Shown here: positions 10,164 through 18,228 of the stretch, piece after piece
How the letters are laid out: every line of letters begins with the position of its first letter
How positions within the stretch are numbered: the first letter of the stretch is position 1
NCBI RefSeq assembly: GCF_001610895.1
Contig: NZ_CP011273.1
Location: 1,178,001-1,242,000, forward strand
Reading direction: 5' to 3'
Source of the DNA: Planctomyces sp. SH-PL62
Lineage (GTDB): Bacteria; Planctomycetota; Planctomycetia; Isosphaerales; Isosphaeraceae
DNA length: 64,000 nucleotides
Made by a program: the position numbers and the translations under genes
Notes under the pieces: model-generated
Databases searched by the model: none
The model's input: the letters and a program-made list of their open reading frames with translations, nothing else
What the model was told of the DNA's origin: nothing

Positions 10164-10764
10164 GCGTCTTTCCTTCGATCAGCCGCTGGCGTATCTGTTC
10201 AAGACGGTTGCGCACCGAGGCGTCGAAAACCACGTCGCCGATCTGGACGACGAGGCCGCCGATGAGTTCGGGGTCGGTGACGACGTGGAACACGGGCGTC
10301 CCCGGGGTGATGCCGGCGACCTTCTTGCGGAGCGCCTCCATCTGGCCTTCGTCGAGCGGGGCGGCGGCCCGGACCCGGACGGCCACGCGGCCGCTCTGGC
10401 GGTCCCACTGCCGGCGCAGCTCCTCGGCGACGGCGGCGATCAGGTCGAGGCGGCCGTGCCGGTTGAGGACGCGGAGGAAGCGGGAGGTCACGTCGGCGAC
10501 CCGGCCGTCGAGCAGTTCCCGGAGGATCCGGTCCTTCTCGGCGGTCGGCACCTGCGGGGAGGCCAGGACCTCGGCGAACCGGGGGTTGGCGGCGAGCACC
10601 TCGTCGCGGATCGCGTCCAGGTCGGCGAGGGCGGCGTCGACCTCGTCGGACTTGCCCGCCGCGCCGAGGAGGGCCCCGGCGTAGGAGCGCGCGGCCTCCG
10701 CGTCGCCCGCGTCCAGGGGCCGCCGCGACTTCGTCCGGGGGGCCTTGGGGGCTGGGTTCGTCAT
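10120..10764 (-). CDS. atpH: ATP synthase F1 subunit delta
   Basis: The 214-residue protein matches F1 delta (OSCP): an N-terminal helical domain ([13 protein letters not shown]), the middle [14 protein letters not shown] motif and the C-terminal signature [14 protein letters not shown], followed by [13 protein letters not shown]. It ties F1 to the peripheral stalk. About 20 extra basic residues precede the family's usual start. Its ATG overlaps the atpF stop in an ATGA arrangement, and its own end overlaps atpA by 44 bp. Confidence 0.95.
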   Translation of the reverse strand: MTNPAPKAPRTKSRRPLDAGDAEAARSYAGALLGAAGKSDEVDAALADLDAIRDEVLAANPRFAEVLASPQVPTAEKDRILRELLDGRVADVTSRFLRVLNRHGRLDLIAAVAEELRRQWDRQSGRVAVRVRAAAPLDEGQMEALRKKVAGITPGTPVFHVVTDPELIGGLVVQIGDVVFDASVRNRLEQIRQRLIEGKTHEIQKRRDQFSHSA

Positions 10765-11462
10765 ACCGGGGTGCCTCCGGACTTCGCGCCCTCGGGCAAT
10801 TCGCGGATGGCGTCGTCGAGCAGGCGGCGGCGGTCGTCGTCGCCCAGGTCCCTGGCGAGGACGCGGCCGGCGACCGTCACGGCGACGTCGGCGGTCCGGG
10901 TCCAGATCTCGGACAGGGCCTGGTCGCGGGCCGTGGCGATGTCGCGCTGGGCGCGGTCGCGGGCGGCGTCGGCGTCGGCCTGGGCCGTACGAAGCAGCTC
11001 GCCGGCCCGGGTCTGGGCGTCGCGCTGGGCCTTGTAGAGGAGGTCGCGGACCTTGTCGTCGGTCTCGGCCATGAGCTTGCGGTGTTCGGCCAGGAGTTCC
11101 TCGGCGTCGTTGCGCGCCTTCTCCGACTGGAGCAGGCAGTGCTCGAGGTGCTCCTCGCGGCGGTGGAGGGCCTGGAGCAGGGGGCCCCAGGCGAACTTGC
11201 CGAGGACGAACAGCAGGCCGAGGAAGACGACGAGCGTCCAGACCGCCAGGCCGGGCTGGACCTCCATCGGGTCGGACTTGCCGCCGTGCTCGCCGTGGGC
11301 GTCAACCGCCTCGGGGCCGTCGGCCGCCGGGGCCGCGTGGGCCGCCGCGACCGTGGCGGCCGCCGGAGCTTCCTCGAAGGCGCGGGCGGCGGTCGGGACG
11401 GAGACGGCCAGGGCCAGCGCGACGAGTCCGGACCCCAGGGCGGACTTTGAGATGCGGAGCAT
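10761..11462 (-). CDS. atpF: ATP synthase Fo subunit b, with extra N-terminal signal-like segment
   Basis: Subunit b forms the peripheral stalk. The usual part starts near residue 66 with the membrane helix (LAVWTLVVFLGLLFVLGKFA) and continues as a long charged helix to the C-terminus. Before it lies an unusual extension of about 65 residues: a Sec-type signal sequence (ALGSGLVALALAVSVPTAARA) and an Ala/His/Gly-rich linker. The Met chosen (MLRISKS) is the one in front of this signal; a longer frame begins 54 bases upstream. The subunit may therefore have two membrane segments or a cleaved presequence. Confidence 0.93.
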   Translation of the reverse strand: MLRISKSALGSGLVALALAVSVPTAARAFEEAPAAATVAAAHAAPAADGPEAVDAHGEHGGKSDPMEVQPGLAVWTLVVFLGLLFVLGKFAWGPLLQALHRREEHLEHCLLQSEKARNDAEELLAEHRKLMAETDDKVRDLLYKAQRDAQTRAGELLRTAQADADAARDRAQRDIATARDQALSEIWTRTADVAVTVAGRVLARDLGDDDRRRLLDDAIRELPEGAKSGGTPV

Positions 11463-11615
11463 GAATGGGTTCTCGCGTTTGCGGGGCGGGATCGTGCGGT
11501 CGTCGGACGGGACCACGCGGCGCCGGGCCCGGCCCTCGACCCGATCGAAGTCGGGACGCGGGCCGGGCCGGGGGGGACGCGACGCCCGAAGGCGCCGACG
11601 TCCCTCGGGGCCGGC

Positions 11616-11930
11616 TCAGACGATGATCTGCAGCAGCAGGGCGAAGAACGTGACGCCTTCGATGAGCGCGGCGGCGATGATCATGGCCGTCTGGATGTTG
11701 CCGGCGATCTCCGGCTGGCGGGCCATGCTCTCGACGGCCGCGCGGGCCAGCAGGCCGATGCCCAGGCCGGCGCCCACGATCACGAGGCCGGCGCCGATCG
11801 GCTTGAGGTCGACCGGGGCCACGACGGCGGTCCCGCCGACCGGGACGGCGACGGCGTCCTGGGCGAAGGAGGCGCCCTGGCTCATGAGCAGCAAAGCGAA
11901 CGCGAACAGTCCGGACTTGATCAGTTTCAT
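11616..11930 (-). CDS. atpE: ATP synthase Fo subunit c, with N-terminal signal-like segment
   Basis: The 104-residue protein holds the two c-ring helices (near 46-66 and 80-103) and the loop RAAVESMARQPE. The ion-binding carboxylate is the Glu in AALIEGVTFF. There is no Gln in helix 1 (GLGIGLLA) and no Ser/Thr after the Glu, which in sodium-type rings bind the ion, so this ring is most likely proton-driven. Unlike standard 70-80 residue c subunits it carries an extra N-terminal signal-like segment (LFAFALLLMSQGASFA). Confidence 0.95.
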   Translation of the reverse strand: MKLIKSGLFAFALLLMSQGASFAQDAVAVPVGGTAVVAPVDLKPIGAGLVIVGAGLGIGLLARAAVESMARQPEIAGNIQTAMIIAAALIEGVTFFALLLQIIV

Positions 11931-12140
11931 CAGACCCTCTGGAGACTAAATGGTGACGACTGCGACGAGCAGGGGGACGCGACGAGGCTTCCCGACGCCC
12001 CGTCCCGGCGGGGGCCGGCGTCGGACGCCCCCCTCGCCGGTGTTTTCATCATCAAGGCAACGCGGACGGATCGAACCTCGGTCGTTCGCCGGGGCGGCCG
12101 CGACGCGCCGCGAACCGAACCCCCGCCGCCCCTCGGACGG

Positions 12141-12965
12141 TCAGTGCGGGTGCACCGCCGAGCCGATGAAGAGCGCCGAGAGGAACGTGAAGATGTAGGC
12201 CTGGAGGAACGCCACGAACAGTTCCAGCAGGCTCAGCGTGATGACGCCGAGGATGCTGGCCGGCATGACGAAGTAGAAGATCGGCCCCTTGGCCATCAGG
12301 ATGAAGCCCAGGATCACCGCCAGCACCACGTGGCCCGCGAACATGTTGGCGAACAGTCGCACGGCCAGCACGATGTGCTTGATCAGGAGGCCCACCACCT
12401 CGATGACGAACATGAGCGGCCAGAGGAAGTAGTTCAGGGGCCAGGGGACGTCGATGTGGGGGACCAGGCCGGTCAGGTAGCCCGACACCCCCATCTCGCG
12501 AACGCCCGCGGAGACCACGGTCGCCAGGGTCATCACCGCGAGCACCGCCGTCACGTTGATGTTCCCGGTCGGCGAGGCGAATCCGGGGATCATCCCCAGC
12601 AGGTTGTTGAACAGGACGAAGAAGAAGGCCGTCCACAGGTAGGGGAGGAACCGGTCGGCCCCGTGGCCGCCGATCGCCGGCCGGGCGACGTCGTCCCGGA
12701 TGTACAGCAGGAGCGCTTCGAAGGCGTTGAAGAAGCCGCCCCGGCTCACCGCCTGCCGCCGGATGTGCCGCACCACCGGGATCAGGATGACCACCGCCAG
12801 GACAGCCGCGATCAGCTCCATGACCATGAACCGGGTGATCTGCGTGGATTCGAAACCCAGCGGGTTCGGCAGCCGGATCTCCATCTGGTGGGAGGGCGGG
12901 TTCCACCAGGGGAATTCCAGGGTCGGATGGTCGACCACATGGCCGAGGGGGTCGTGTGCTGCCAT
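12141..12965 (-). CDS. atpB: ATP synthase Fo subunit a
   Basis: This is the stator subunit that forms the proton half-channels. It shows five to six hydrophobic helices and the essential Arg in the segment LAVRLFANMFAGH, plus the family segments NNLLGMIPG and LLELFVAFLQAYIFTFL. I chose the ATG at MAAHDPLGHV; a TTG seven codons upstream is also possible. It precedes atpE by 210 bp, a spacer without recognisable genes. Confidence 0.95.
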   Translation of the reverse strand: MAAHDPLGHVVDHPTLEFPWWNPPSHQMEIRLPNPLGFESTQITRFMVMELIAAVLAVVILIPVVRHIRRQAVSRGGFFNAFEALLLYIRDDVARPAIGGHGADRFLPYLWTAFFFVLFNNLLGMIPGFASPTGNINVTAVLAVMTLATVVSAGVREMGVSGYLTGLVPHIDVPWPLNYFLWPLMFVIEVVGLLIKHIVLAVRLFANMFAGHVVLAVILGFILMAKGPIFYFVMPASILGVITLSLLELFVAFLQAYIFTFLSALFIGSAVHPH

Positions 12966-13029
12966 GACGGGGAATTCGCTCTTCAAATGAACCGACCCGG
13001 GGAGGGCGTCTCGCGACGTCGACCGGGGC

Positions 13030-13353
13030 TTAACCGTTGGCTTGATCCGCGTCGCCGCCCGATCGCGGGCGTCGTCGCCTTTCCTCGGCCCGCTCGATCT
13101 CGGCGGGCAGGCGGAGCACGTGCAGCATCCCGATCGCCAGGCCGAGCACCGCCCCCCCGGCGGTGAGCCAGGGGGCCGTCCCCAGCCAGCGGTCGAGGCC
13201 GCGGCCGAGTACGGCGGGGAGCGCGAACTCCAGCCCGATCGTCGTCACCCGCGACCCCCATTCGAGGCCGACGGACACCCCCGATCGCGAATCCCGGTCC
13301 CGCTCCACGGCCGCCTCCAGCTCATCGACGCGGGGCGTCGGATGCCGGGCCAC
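13030..13353 (-). CDS. AtpZ/AtpI-like small membrane protein heading the atp operon
   Basis: The 107-residue product has a hydrophilic N-terminus and two predicted membrane helices (VTTIGLEFALPAVLGRGLD and LTAGGAVLGLAIGMLHVL), the layout of AtpZ/AtpI-type proteins encoded in front of atpB. Such proteins are linked to c-ring assembly or magnesium supply. The GTG start has a GGAAG 6-10 bases upstream; an ATG about 100 bases further upstream opens a low-complexity Arg-rich extension that I consider non-coding. Confidence 0.75.
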   Translation of the reverse strand: MARHPTPRVDELEAAVERDRDSRSGVSVGLEWGSRVTTIGLEFALPAVLGRGLDRWLGTAPWLTAGGAVLGLAIGMLHVLRLPAEIERAEERRRRPRSGGDADQANG

Positions 13354-13637
13354 GTCCGCTTCCAGGCGAGGGCTCGCGGGCGAGCCGGACCGCCGGACGC
13401 AGGGGATGGACCGAGGTCCTCGTCGAGACGATGCGTCGCACGCCCGTACCATTAAGCAGTCCCGCCGACCTCCTGTCAACAGCCCAGGAACCCGGTTCGC
13501 GAAATTTTTCACAAAGTCCGGCGGCCGGTCCGGAGCCCGGGTTTCGGACGCCGGCCGCGGCCCGGGCCGCGCGCGGATCCGGACGGGTCGAAACGTGTCG
13601 AAGCGTCGGTCGTCGCCGTCCCGCGGCGAAATCGGAA

Positions 13638-13667
13638 TTGACAGGGTTTGTGTCAATGTGGTATCCC
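13638..13667 (+). promoter_or_regulatory. Candidate promoter with palindromic -35 region
   Basis: A perfect -35 hexamer TTGACA (13638-13643) is followed after 18 bases by TATCCC (13662-13667), a poor -10. The hexamer is the left half of TTGACA-N7-TGTCAA, so a second -35 box points towards the atp operon, with only weak -10 matches (GATTTC). Either overlapping divergent promoters or a regulator's binding site. Confidence 0.4.
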
Positions 13668-13674
13668 GATGTCA

Positions 13675-13828
13675 GCGAGCACCGAAATGGTCGGCGTAAC
13701 GCATGTTGCCCGCGAGCCCCGGTTCAACGATGGGGGTACCAGCGATGACGTCGCAGTGGCGTGGACGAGAAAATTCCGGCTGAGGACAACGGTCTCGACC
13801 TTTGATGGGTCGACGGCCGTTTTTTTTT
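13675..13828 (+). ncRNA. Possible leader RNA or small RNA ending in an intrinsic terminator
   Basis: The stretch between the candidate promoter and the terminator at 13789-13828 could be made as a discrete RNA of about 150 bases, or be an attenuated leader of the DUF4912 gene that starts 170 bases later. I recognise no Rfam family in it. A tRNA-like pairing (GTATCCC with GGGGTAC) exists, but the rest does not fold as a tRNA. The 5' end is estimated from the promoter only. Confidence 0.3.
13789..13828 (+). terminator. Intrinsic terminator in the leader upstream of the DUF4912 gene
   Basis: ACGGTCTCGACC pairs with GGTCGACGGCCGT (one bulge) around a seven-base loop, followed at once by nine to ten T. 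It is the best intrinsic-terminator shape in the window, yet it lies 170 bases upstream of a start codon and not after a gene. Confidence 0.65.
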
Positions 13829-14001
13829 GCCCCTCGCTCCCCGCATGCGATCGCCCCGGCCCGTTGCGTCTTGAAGTCGACTACCCTCGTCCGGGACACA
13901 GGGAGTTTTCCGGATCGGTCCACTCACGGAAGAATCACGCAACCCGTCAACACATCGCGGCCGAGCCCCCGGGCGGGGCCAAGGTGTTGGAGTGGCTCCG
14001 T

Positions 14002-15087
14002 ATGACCATCGACGCGCTGAAGGACTGTAACAAGAAGCACCTCTCGCAAATGGCCAAGGAGCGGGGCATCGCGGGATGGCACGCGATGCGGAAGGACCAG
14101 TTGATCCGTGCGCTCTCCTCGATCCGGCCGGCCACGCCGCCCCGGGCCAAGAAGGAACGTCCCGCCCCCCGGGCGTTGAAGAACGTCAAGCGACCCGCCG
14201 CCCCCCCGACCCCGGCCGCCGACGCCGCCGCTTGTCGGACGTTGTCGACCCCCTCGGCCGCGCCCGCCCTGCACACGCTGGACCACGCCTCGCAGAAGGA
14301 TCGGATCATCGTCCTCGCCCGCGATCCGTACTGGCTCCACGCCCACTGGGAGTTGAGCCGCACGACGCTCGCCCGCGCCCAGGCCGCTCTCGGTCAGGAG
14401 TGGCACAGCGCCCAGCCGATCCTCCGCCTGATGGACGTCACCAGCGAGGACACCACCAATGCGGCCGAGAGGCCGATCCGTGACATCCCGATCCACGGCG
14501 GGGTCAACAACTGGTACGTCGACGTCTCCAAGCCGCCTCGTTCGTATCGGATCGACGTCGGCTACCTCTCGCGTCGGGGCAAGTTCTACGTCCTGGCGAG
14601 GTCCAACAACGTCACCACTCCCAAGGCCGGCGCGACCGACGTCCTCGAGGAGAACTGGGCCAGCGTCCAGCAGCAGTTCGAGCGGGTCCAGAACCCCTCG
14701 ACGATCAACGCCAATCGGCCGGTTTCGATCGACCTCAACGACCTGTTCGACGAGCGTCTCCGCCGTCCCCTCTCCAGCGTCTCGATGCAGAACCTCTCGC
14801 TCGGGGCGCTTCCCGGCCTGGGGCGTAACTTCCACTTCGAGATCGACGCCGAGTTGATCGTCTACGGCACGACGGAGCCCAACGCCCAGGTCACCCTTCA
14901 GGGCGAGACGGTCCAGCTCCGTCCCGACGGAACCTTCACCGTCCGCTTCAGCCTGCCAGACTCGCGGCAGATCATCCCGGCGGTCGCCGCCAGCGCCGAC
15001 GGCGTCGAGGAGCGGACGATCGTCCTGGCCGTCGAGCGGAACACCAAGGAACTGGAGCCGATGATCCACGACAGCAACGAATTGTGA
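14002..15087 (+). CDS. DUF4912 protein with N-terminal Rho-N-like domain
   Basis: The 361-residue product begins with a helical Rho-termination-factor-N/SAP-like module (LKDCNKKHLSQMAKERG, then GWHAMRKDQLIRAL). A Pro/Ala/Lys-rich linker to about residue 85 follows, then a DUF4912-type domain (IIVLARDPYWLHAHWELS through WYVDVSKPPRSYRIDVGYL) and a C-terminal beta-rich segment (IVYGTTEPNAQVTLQGE). DUF4912 proteins often carry such DNA/RNA-binding modules but their role is not established. ATG chosen at MTIDALKDC, with GGAG about 11 bases upstream; the frame stays open upstream but reads as non-coding. A strong hairpin follows the stop. Confidence 0.8.
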   Translation: MTIDALKDCNKKHLSQMAKERGIAGWHAMRKDQLIRALSSIRPATPPRAKKERPAPRALKNVKRPAAPPTPAADAAACRTLSTPSAAPALHTLDHASQKDRIIVLARDPYWLHAHWELSRTTLARAQAALGQEWHSAQPILRLMDVTSEDTTNAAERPIRDIPIHGGVNNWYVDVSKPPRSYRIDVGYLSRRGKFYVLARSNNVTTPKAGATDVLEENWASVQQQFERVQNPSTINANRPVSIDLNDLFDERLRRPLSSVSMQNLSLGALPGLGRNFHFEIDAELIVYGTTEPNAQVTLQGETVQLRPDGTFTVRFSLPDSRQIIPAVAASADGVEERTIVLAVERNTKELEPMIHDSNEL

Positions 15088-15127
15088 TCTTCGATCGGCC
15101 GCCCCGGCGCGGCCGGAATGGGACTTC

Positions 15128-15174
15128 GACCGCCCTCGGGCGTCGCCGCGAAAGGGCGACGCCCGAGGGCGGTC
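15128..15174 (+). terminator. Long perfect hairpin downstream of the DUF4912 gene
   Basis: A perfect 20-bp inverted repeat (arms 15128-15147 and 15155-15174) encloses the loop GCGAAAG, 40 bases after the stop codon. No T run follows, so it is either a GC-type terminator or an RNA-stabilising structure. At this length it could also be a copy of a dispersed palindromic repeat. Confidence 0.6.
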
Positions 15175-15278
15175 CCCTGCGCGAGGTTGCCGCCGGCGGG
15201 GGACGAAAGTAAAGTGGAGGCGAAGGCGGGCCGCGGCGTCGGCGCGTTCGACGGCCCGGATCCGGCTCGGAGGGTATC

Positions 15279-16061
15279 TTGAGTCTCGACATCGGCAACG
15301 TGCTGTCCGGGTGGGACTTCCAGCCCGACGACCTCCAGGTCCGCCTGATCGCCGGCGACGACGGCCGCGAGAAGATCCAGATGCGCGTCGACCTGGGCGT
15401 CCTCCAGATGGAATGCGAGGGCCGTCCCGACGGCCGCCGCCCCCACGGCGTCGAATCCCTGCTCGAGTATCACGAGGCCCGTCGCCAGGAGGCCATCGAG
15501 GCCGGCGAGGAGTTCGCGCTCCACGCCGTCGAATGCGCGGCGTTGATGCGCGAGGGGTTGCAGTATTACCACCGCTACCTGTCGGCGTTCCATCTCCAGT
15601 TGTACGACATGGTCGCCCGCGACACCGAGCGCAACCTGCGCCTCTTCGCGTTCGTCTCCAGGCACGCCGCCCGCAACCGCGACAGGATCGAGTTCGATCA
15701 GTACCGTCCCTACGTCACCATGATGCTCACCCGCGCCCTGGCCATCAAGGAGATGGGACGGGGAGACTTGCCGGCGGCCCTCGAGCGGATCGACGAAGGG
15801 GTGCGGCGGATCCGCGAGTTCCTCCTGGAATACCGCCAGGACGATCGCGAGACCGAGTGCTCCGAGCTGAACTTCCTGCTCCGCTGGCGGGCCGACGTGA
15901 GCCGCGAGCGGCCGACGGGCCCCCTCGAAGTCCTGGAGCACCGGCTCCAGGAGGCCGTCGCCCGGGAGAGCTACGAGGAGGCCGGACGGCTCCGCGATCA
16001 GATCGCCCAGATCAAGGCCGCCGAGCCGTCAGAGCCCTCCGAACGTCGCGGGCCGGCTTGA
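15279..16061 (+). CDS. UVR-motif (UvrB/UvrC domain) containing protein
   Basis: The 260-residue soluble protein is mostly helical. The C-terminus carries a UVR motif (LEHRLQEAVARESYEEAG, then RLRDQIAQI), the helical hairpin that joins UvrB to UvrC and is also present in McsA and Clp-related proteins. The first two thirds show no catalytic motif I recognise. The start is TTG with GGAGGG about six bases upstream, giving MSLDIGNVLSGWDFQPDDLQ. It probably acts as an adaptor rather than an excision nuclease subunit. Confidence 0.75.
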   Translation: MSLDIGNVLSGWDFQPDDLQVRLIAGDDGREKIQMRVDLGVLQMECEGRPDGRRPHGVESLLEYHEARRQEAIEAGEEFALHAVECAALMREGLQYYHRYLSAFHLQLYDMVARDTERNLRLFAFVSRHAARNRDRIEFDQYRPYVTMMLTRALAIKEMGRGDLPAALERIDEGVRRIREFLLEYRQDDRETECSELNFLLRWRADVSRERPTGPLEVLEHRLQEAVARESYEEAGRLRDQIAQIKAAEPSEPSERRGPA

Positions 16062-16107
16062 TCTCGAGACCGCGGACGCGGGGGAAGCGTGCGGCCCTGG
16101 GTTTCAC

Positions 16108-16135
16108 TTGATTTCCGGGGGCCTTGGGCTAAGAT
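16108..16135 (+). promoter_or_regulatory. Sigma70-type promoter of the 6S RNA gene
   Basis: TTGATT (16108-16113), a 16-base spacer and TAAGAT (16130-16135) place the start of transcription near 16142, about 22 bases before the closing stem of the 6S RNA. A short hairpin (TTCGTTCGG with CCGGACGAA) fills the gap and could be removed during 5' processing. Confidence 0.6.
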
Positions 16136-16163
16136 GGGTTCGTTCGGTTTCGGCCGGACGAAG

Positions 16164-16321
16164 CCTCTGCCATGTTCGATACGGGGCGTTACTTTTGGCG
16201 AACCAACGTTTAACCCGTAGGGATCCCATATCGGTCTCTTGAAGCTCGTCTTCTCGAAGGCCTGCGGCTCCCACCTGAACTGCGGGTTCTCAAAAGCGCC
16301 TCAACGGCATTGCGGTGGAGG
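16164..16321 (+). ncRNA. ssrS: 6S RNA
   Basis: 6S RNA mimics an open promoter and sequesters the housekeeping RNA polymerase holoenzyme. Three signs support it. The 5' part CCTCTGCCATGTTCGATACGG resembles the start of E. coli 6S RNA (CTCTGAGATGTTCGCAAGCGG). The 3' part has ACCTGAACTGCGGGTTC and ACGGCAT, like the E. coli ACCTTGAACCAAGGGTTC and GCGGCAT. The ends CCTCTGCC (16164-16171) and GGTGGAGG (16314-16321) pair over eight positions with two wobbles. A good promoter lies upstream and the 5-formyltetrahydrofolate cyclo-ligase gene starts 86 bases downstream, the classical ssrS-ygfA order. Exact ends may differ by some bases. Confidence 0.78.
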
Positions 16322-16407
16322 TTCATCGGCCCGTGTCGCCTCATCTCGGTGGGGAGTCACGGGCTCTTTCCGTTTCGGGTCGGCCCCACCTTCTTCGTTC
16401 CGAGGCC

Positions 16408-17004
16408 ATGCCTACGACGCCCGTCAAAAAGCAGCTGCGGACGGCGACGATCGCCTCGATCCTGGAACTCGACGAGGCCTCTCGTCGGGAGCAGGAGGGG
16501 CGGATGGCCGCGCGACTTCTGGAACTGCCGAGCTACGACCAGGCCGGTACGGTCCTGCTCTACATCAAGGCGTTCCCCGAGGAGATCGAGATCGCGCCGG
16601 TGCTCGCCCACGCCCTGGAAAGCGGCAAGCGCGTGGTCTGCCCCCGGGTGGACCGTCGCGCCGGGCTGGTCCTGCATGAGATCCGGGACCTGGCGCGCGA
16701 CCTTCGCCCGGGGATGCTGAACATCCCCGAGCCGCATCTCGACTCCCCGACGGTCGCCCCCGACGCGGTGGACTGGGCGCTCGCCCCCGGGGTGGCGTTC
16801 GACGCCGCTTGCAATCGCCTGGGCCGGGGCGCGGGGCATTACGACCGGCTTCTTCCCAGGCTGCGGGACGACGTCGAGGTCTGGGCGATGGCCTTCGACC
16901 GGCAGATCCTCGTCGGCCTGCCGGTCGAGCCCCACGACGTCCCCTTGAGGGGCGTCATCACCCCGTCGCGGCGTTTCGATCGAGCGCCTCGCGACCGGAA
17001 GTGA
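16408..17004 (+). CDS. 5-formyltetrahydrofolate cyclo-ligase
   Basis: The enzyme (198 residues) converts 5-formyl-THF to 5,10-methenyl-THF with ATP. It has the N-terminal KKQLRTATIASIL helix, the VLLYIKAFPEEIEI segment and the signature GRGAGHYDRLLPR that binds ATP and folate. The ATG at MPTTPVKKQ matches the usual family start; upstream sequence in frame belongs to the 6S RNA region. It may be transcribed with the 6S RNA as in proteobacteria (ygfA). Its stop is only 3 bp from the end of the convergent PmoA-like gene. Confidence 0.92.
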   Translation: MPTTPVKKQLRTATIASILELDEASRREQEGRMAARLLELPSYDQAGTVLLYIKAFPEEIEIAPVLAHALESGKRVVCPRVDRRAGLVLHEIRDLARDLRPGMLNIPEPHLDSPTVAPDAVDWALAPGVAFDAACNRLGRGAGHYDRLLPRLRDDVEVWAMAFDRQILVGLPVEPHDVPLRGVITPSRRFDRAPRDRK

Positions 17005-17007
17005 CGG

Positions 17008-18228
17008 TCAGTCGGCCGATTCCCACGAGGAGTCCGGGGGCGCGGCGTAGAGCGCGAAGCGGCGGGCGAGGTCGGCGGCGTCGGCGCCCCCCTTGTGCAG
17101 GACGAGCCGGTAGTTGAAGCTCATCGAGTCGCCTTTCGCCAGGGTGTGCTCGCCGTAGCCTTCGACGCCGAAATCATGGCCGCCGAACGGGTTCGCCGCG
17201 AACAGCCCATAAGTGCGGACGTGCCAGGTCGTCGGGTATCGGAAACTGCGGGGGTGGTTCAGGATCGTCAGGCCGACGGTCTCGCCGCCGACCGGGCCCG
17301 AATAATCGACCCAGGGCGAGGGCTTGCCCCAGGCCTCGGCGTCCTCAAGACCTTCGGCGTTGCGGATCTTGCCCCCCTTCTTCCTGTCGACGTCCATCGA
17401 CGACGCGACCCGCACGCCGAACGACCCTTCCTTGGTCTCGCCCATCACGACGGGGCCTTCCGAGGCCGTCAGCGTCAGGTCGAAGTCGAGGATGCGGACC
17501 TTCGCCGTCTCATAAACGGTCAGGACGCGCTCGTCCTCGCAGACCTTCCGGCCGTCGGGGGCGAGCCAGTCGTTTCGAGTCTGGAGCCGTCCCCGCACCG
17601 GCCCCGTCGCCAGGATTTCCCGGCCCGTCTCGCGGATCGTCCCGTGGCCCAGCGACCAGAAATCGATCCCGTCGACCTTGCCGTGGGTGAACCAGAAGGA
17701 CGCCTGGTGGGGATGGTCCTGGTCCTCGCCCTCGACCGTCTCCATCGGATAAGCACGCGTCATCGGGACGCCGCCGGGTCCCAGCAGGGGATGGAGGAAC
17801 GGCTTGGGCTCGCGGTCGACGCGATGGACGCCGAGCAGGTCGCCGTCGATTTCGATCTGAAGGTTCGGCCCCTCCGGCCTGAAGACGACGCCCGCGCCCG
17901 GCGCGGCGGGCTCCGTCGCTTTCAAGATCGCGAACGTCGTGGGCCCGGACATTTCGGGCGCGATCATCGAAAGCGTCGCGCGGCCCCCCTCGGCCGAGAC
18001 GACGCCGGGGATCGCGGGCGAATCGGCCGAGGCCTTCAGGCTGTACAGGCCCGGCGCCAGGCCGTCGGGGGCGGGGAGCGTCAGGGGCGTGTCGGAAGGG
18101 ACCTTCGCCTCGGGTCGGAGCGTCAGCCGCCAGCCCTCGGCGATCGCCGGCGAGGGGCCGCCGATCAGGAGCGCCAGGCCCGCCAGGGCGACCGGTCGGA
18201 GGAAGAACGTCGTCGCGGAATCTCGCAT
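17008..18228 (-). CDS. Secreted PmoA-like (DUF6807) protein
   Basis: The 406-residue product starts with a Sec signal peptide (FFLRPVALAGLALLIGGPSPAIA). The rest matches the 'PmoA family' of planctomycete and Bacteroidetes secreted proteins: HPLLGPGGVPMTRAYPM, then DHPHQASFWFTHGKVDGIDFW with its conserved His pair, and a C-terminal RTYGLFAANPFGGHDF. The name comes from weak similarity to methane monooxygenase subunit A and is misleading; there are no membrane helices of that type. Function unknown, often near sugar-utilisation genes, which is not the case here. Confidence 0.8.
   Translation of the reverse strand: MRDSATTFFLRPVALAGLALLIGGPSPAIAEGWRLTLRPEAKVPSDTPLTLPAPDGLAPGLYSLKASADSPAIPGVVSAEGGRATLSMIAPEMSGPTTFAILKATEPAAPGAGVVFRPEGPNLQIEIDGDLLGVHRVDREPKPFLHPLLGPGGVPMTRAYPMETVEGEDQDHPHQASFWFTHGKVDGIDFWSLGHGTIRETGREILATGPVRGRLQTRNDWLAPDGRKVCEDERVLTVYETAKVRILDFDLTLTASEGPVVMGETKEGSFGVRVASSMDVDRKKGGKIRNAEGLEDAEAWGKPSPWVDYSGPVGGETVGLTILNHPRSFRYPTTWHVRTYGLFAANPFGGHDFGVEGYGEHTLAKGDSMSFNYRLVLHKGGADAADLARRFALYAAPPDSSWESAD

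Larger units (their letters stand above)
13354..14001. other. Divergent control region between the atp operon and the DUF4912 gene
   Basis: No gene is seen in these 648 bases. The region must hold the promoters of both flanking units. It contains the palindromic element TTGACA-N7-TGTCAA (13638-13656), which gives a consensus -35 box on each strand, and a GC hairpin with a ten-base T run (13789-13828) that lies inside the presumed leader of the rightward gene. Both are annotated separately. Confidence 0.5.

Noticed and set aside
13661-13741. tRNA-like segment (GTATCCC pairing with GGGGTAC, and GGTTCAA)
   Set aside because: The acceptor-like stem is real but the D-stem and T-stem do not pair at tRNA spacing, and there is no proper anticodon arm.
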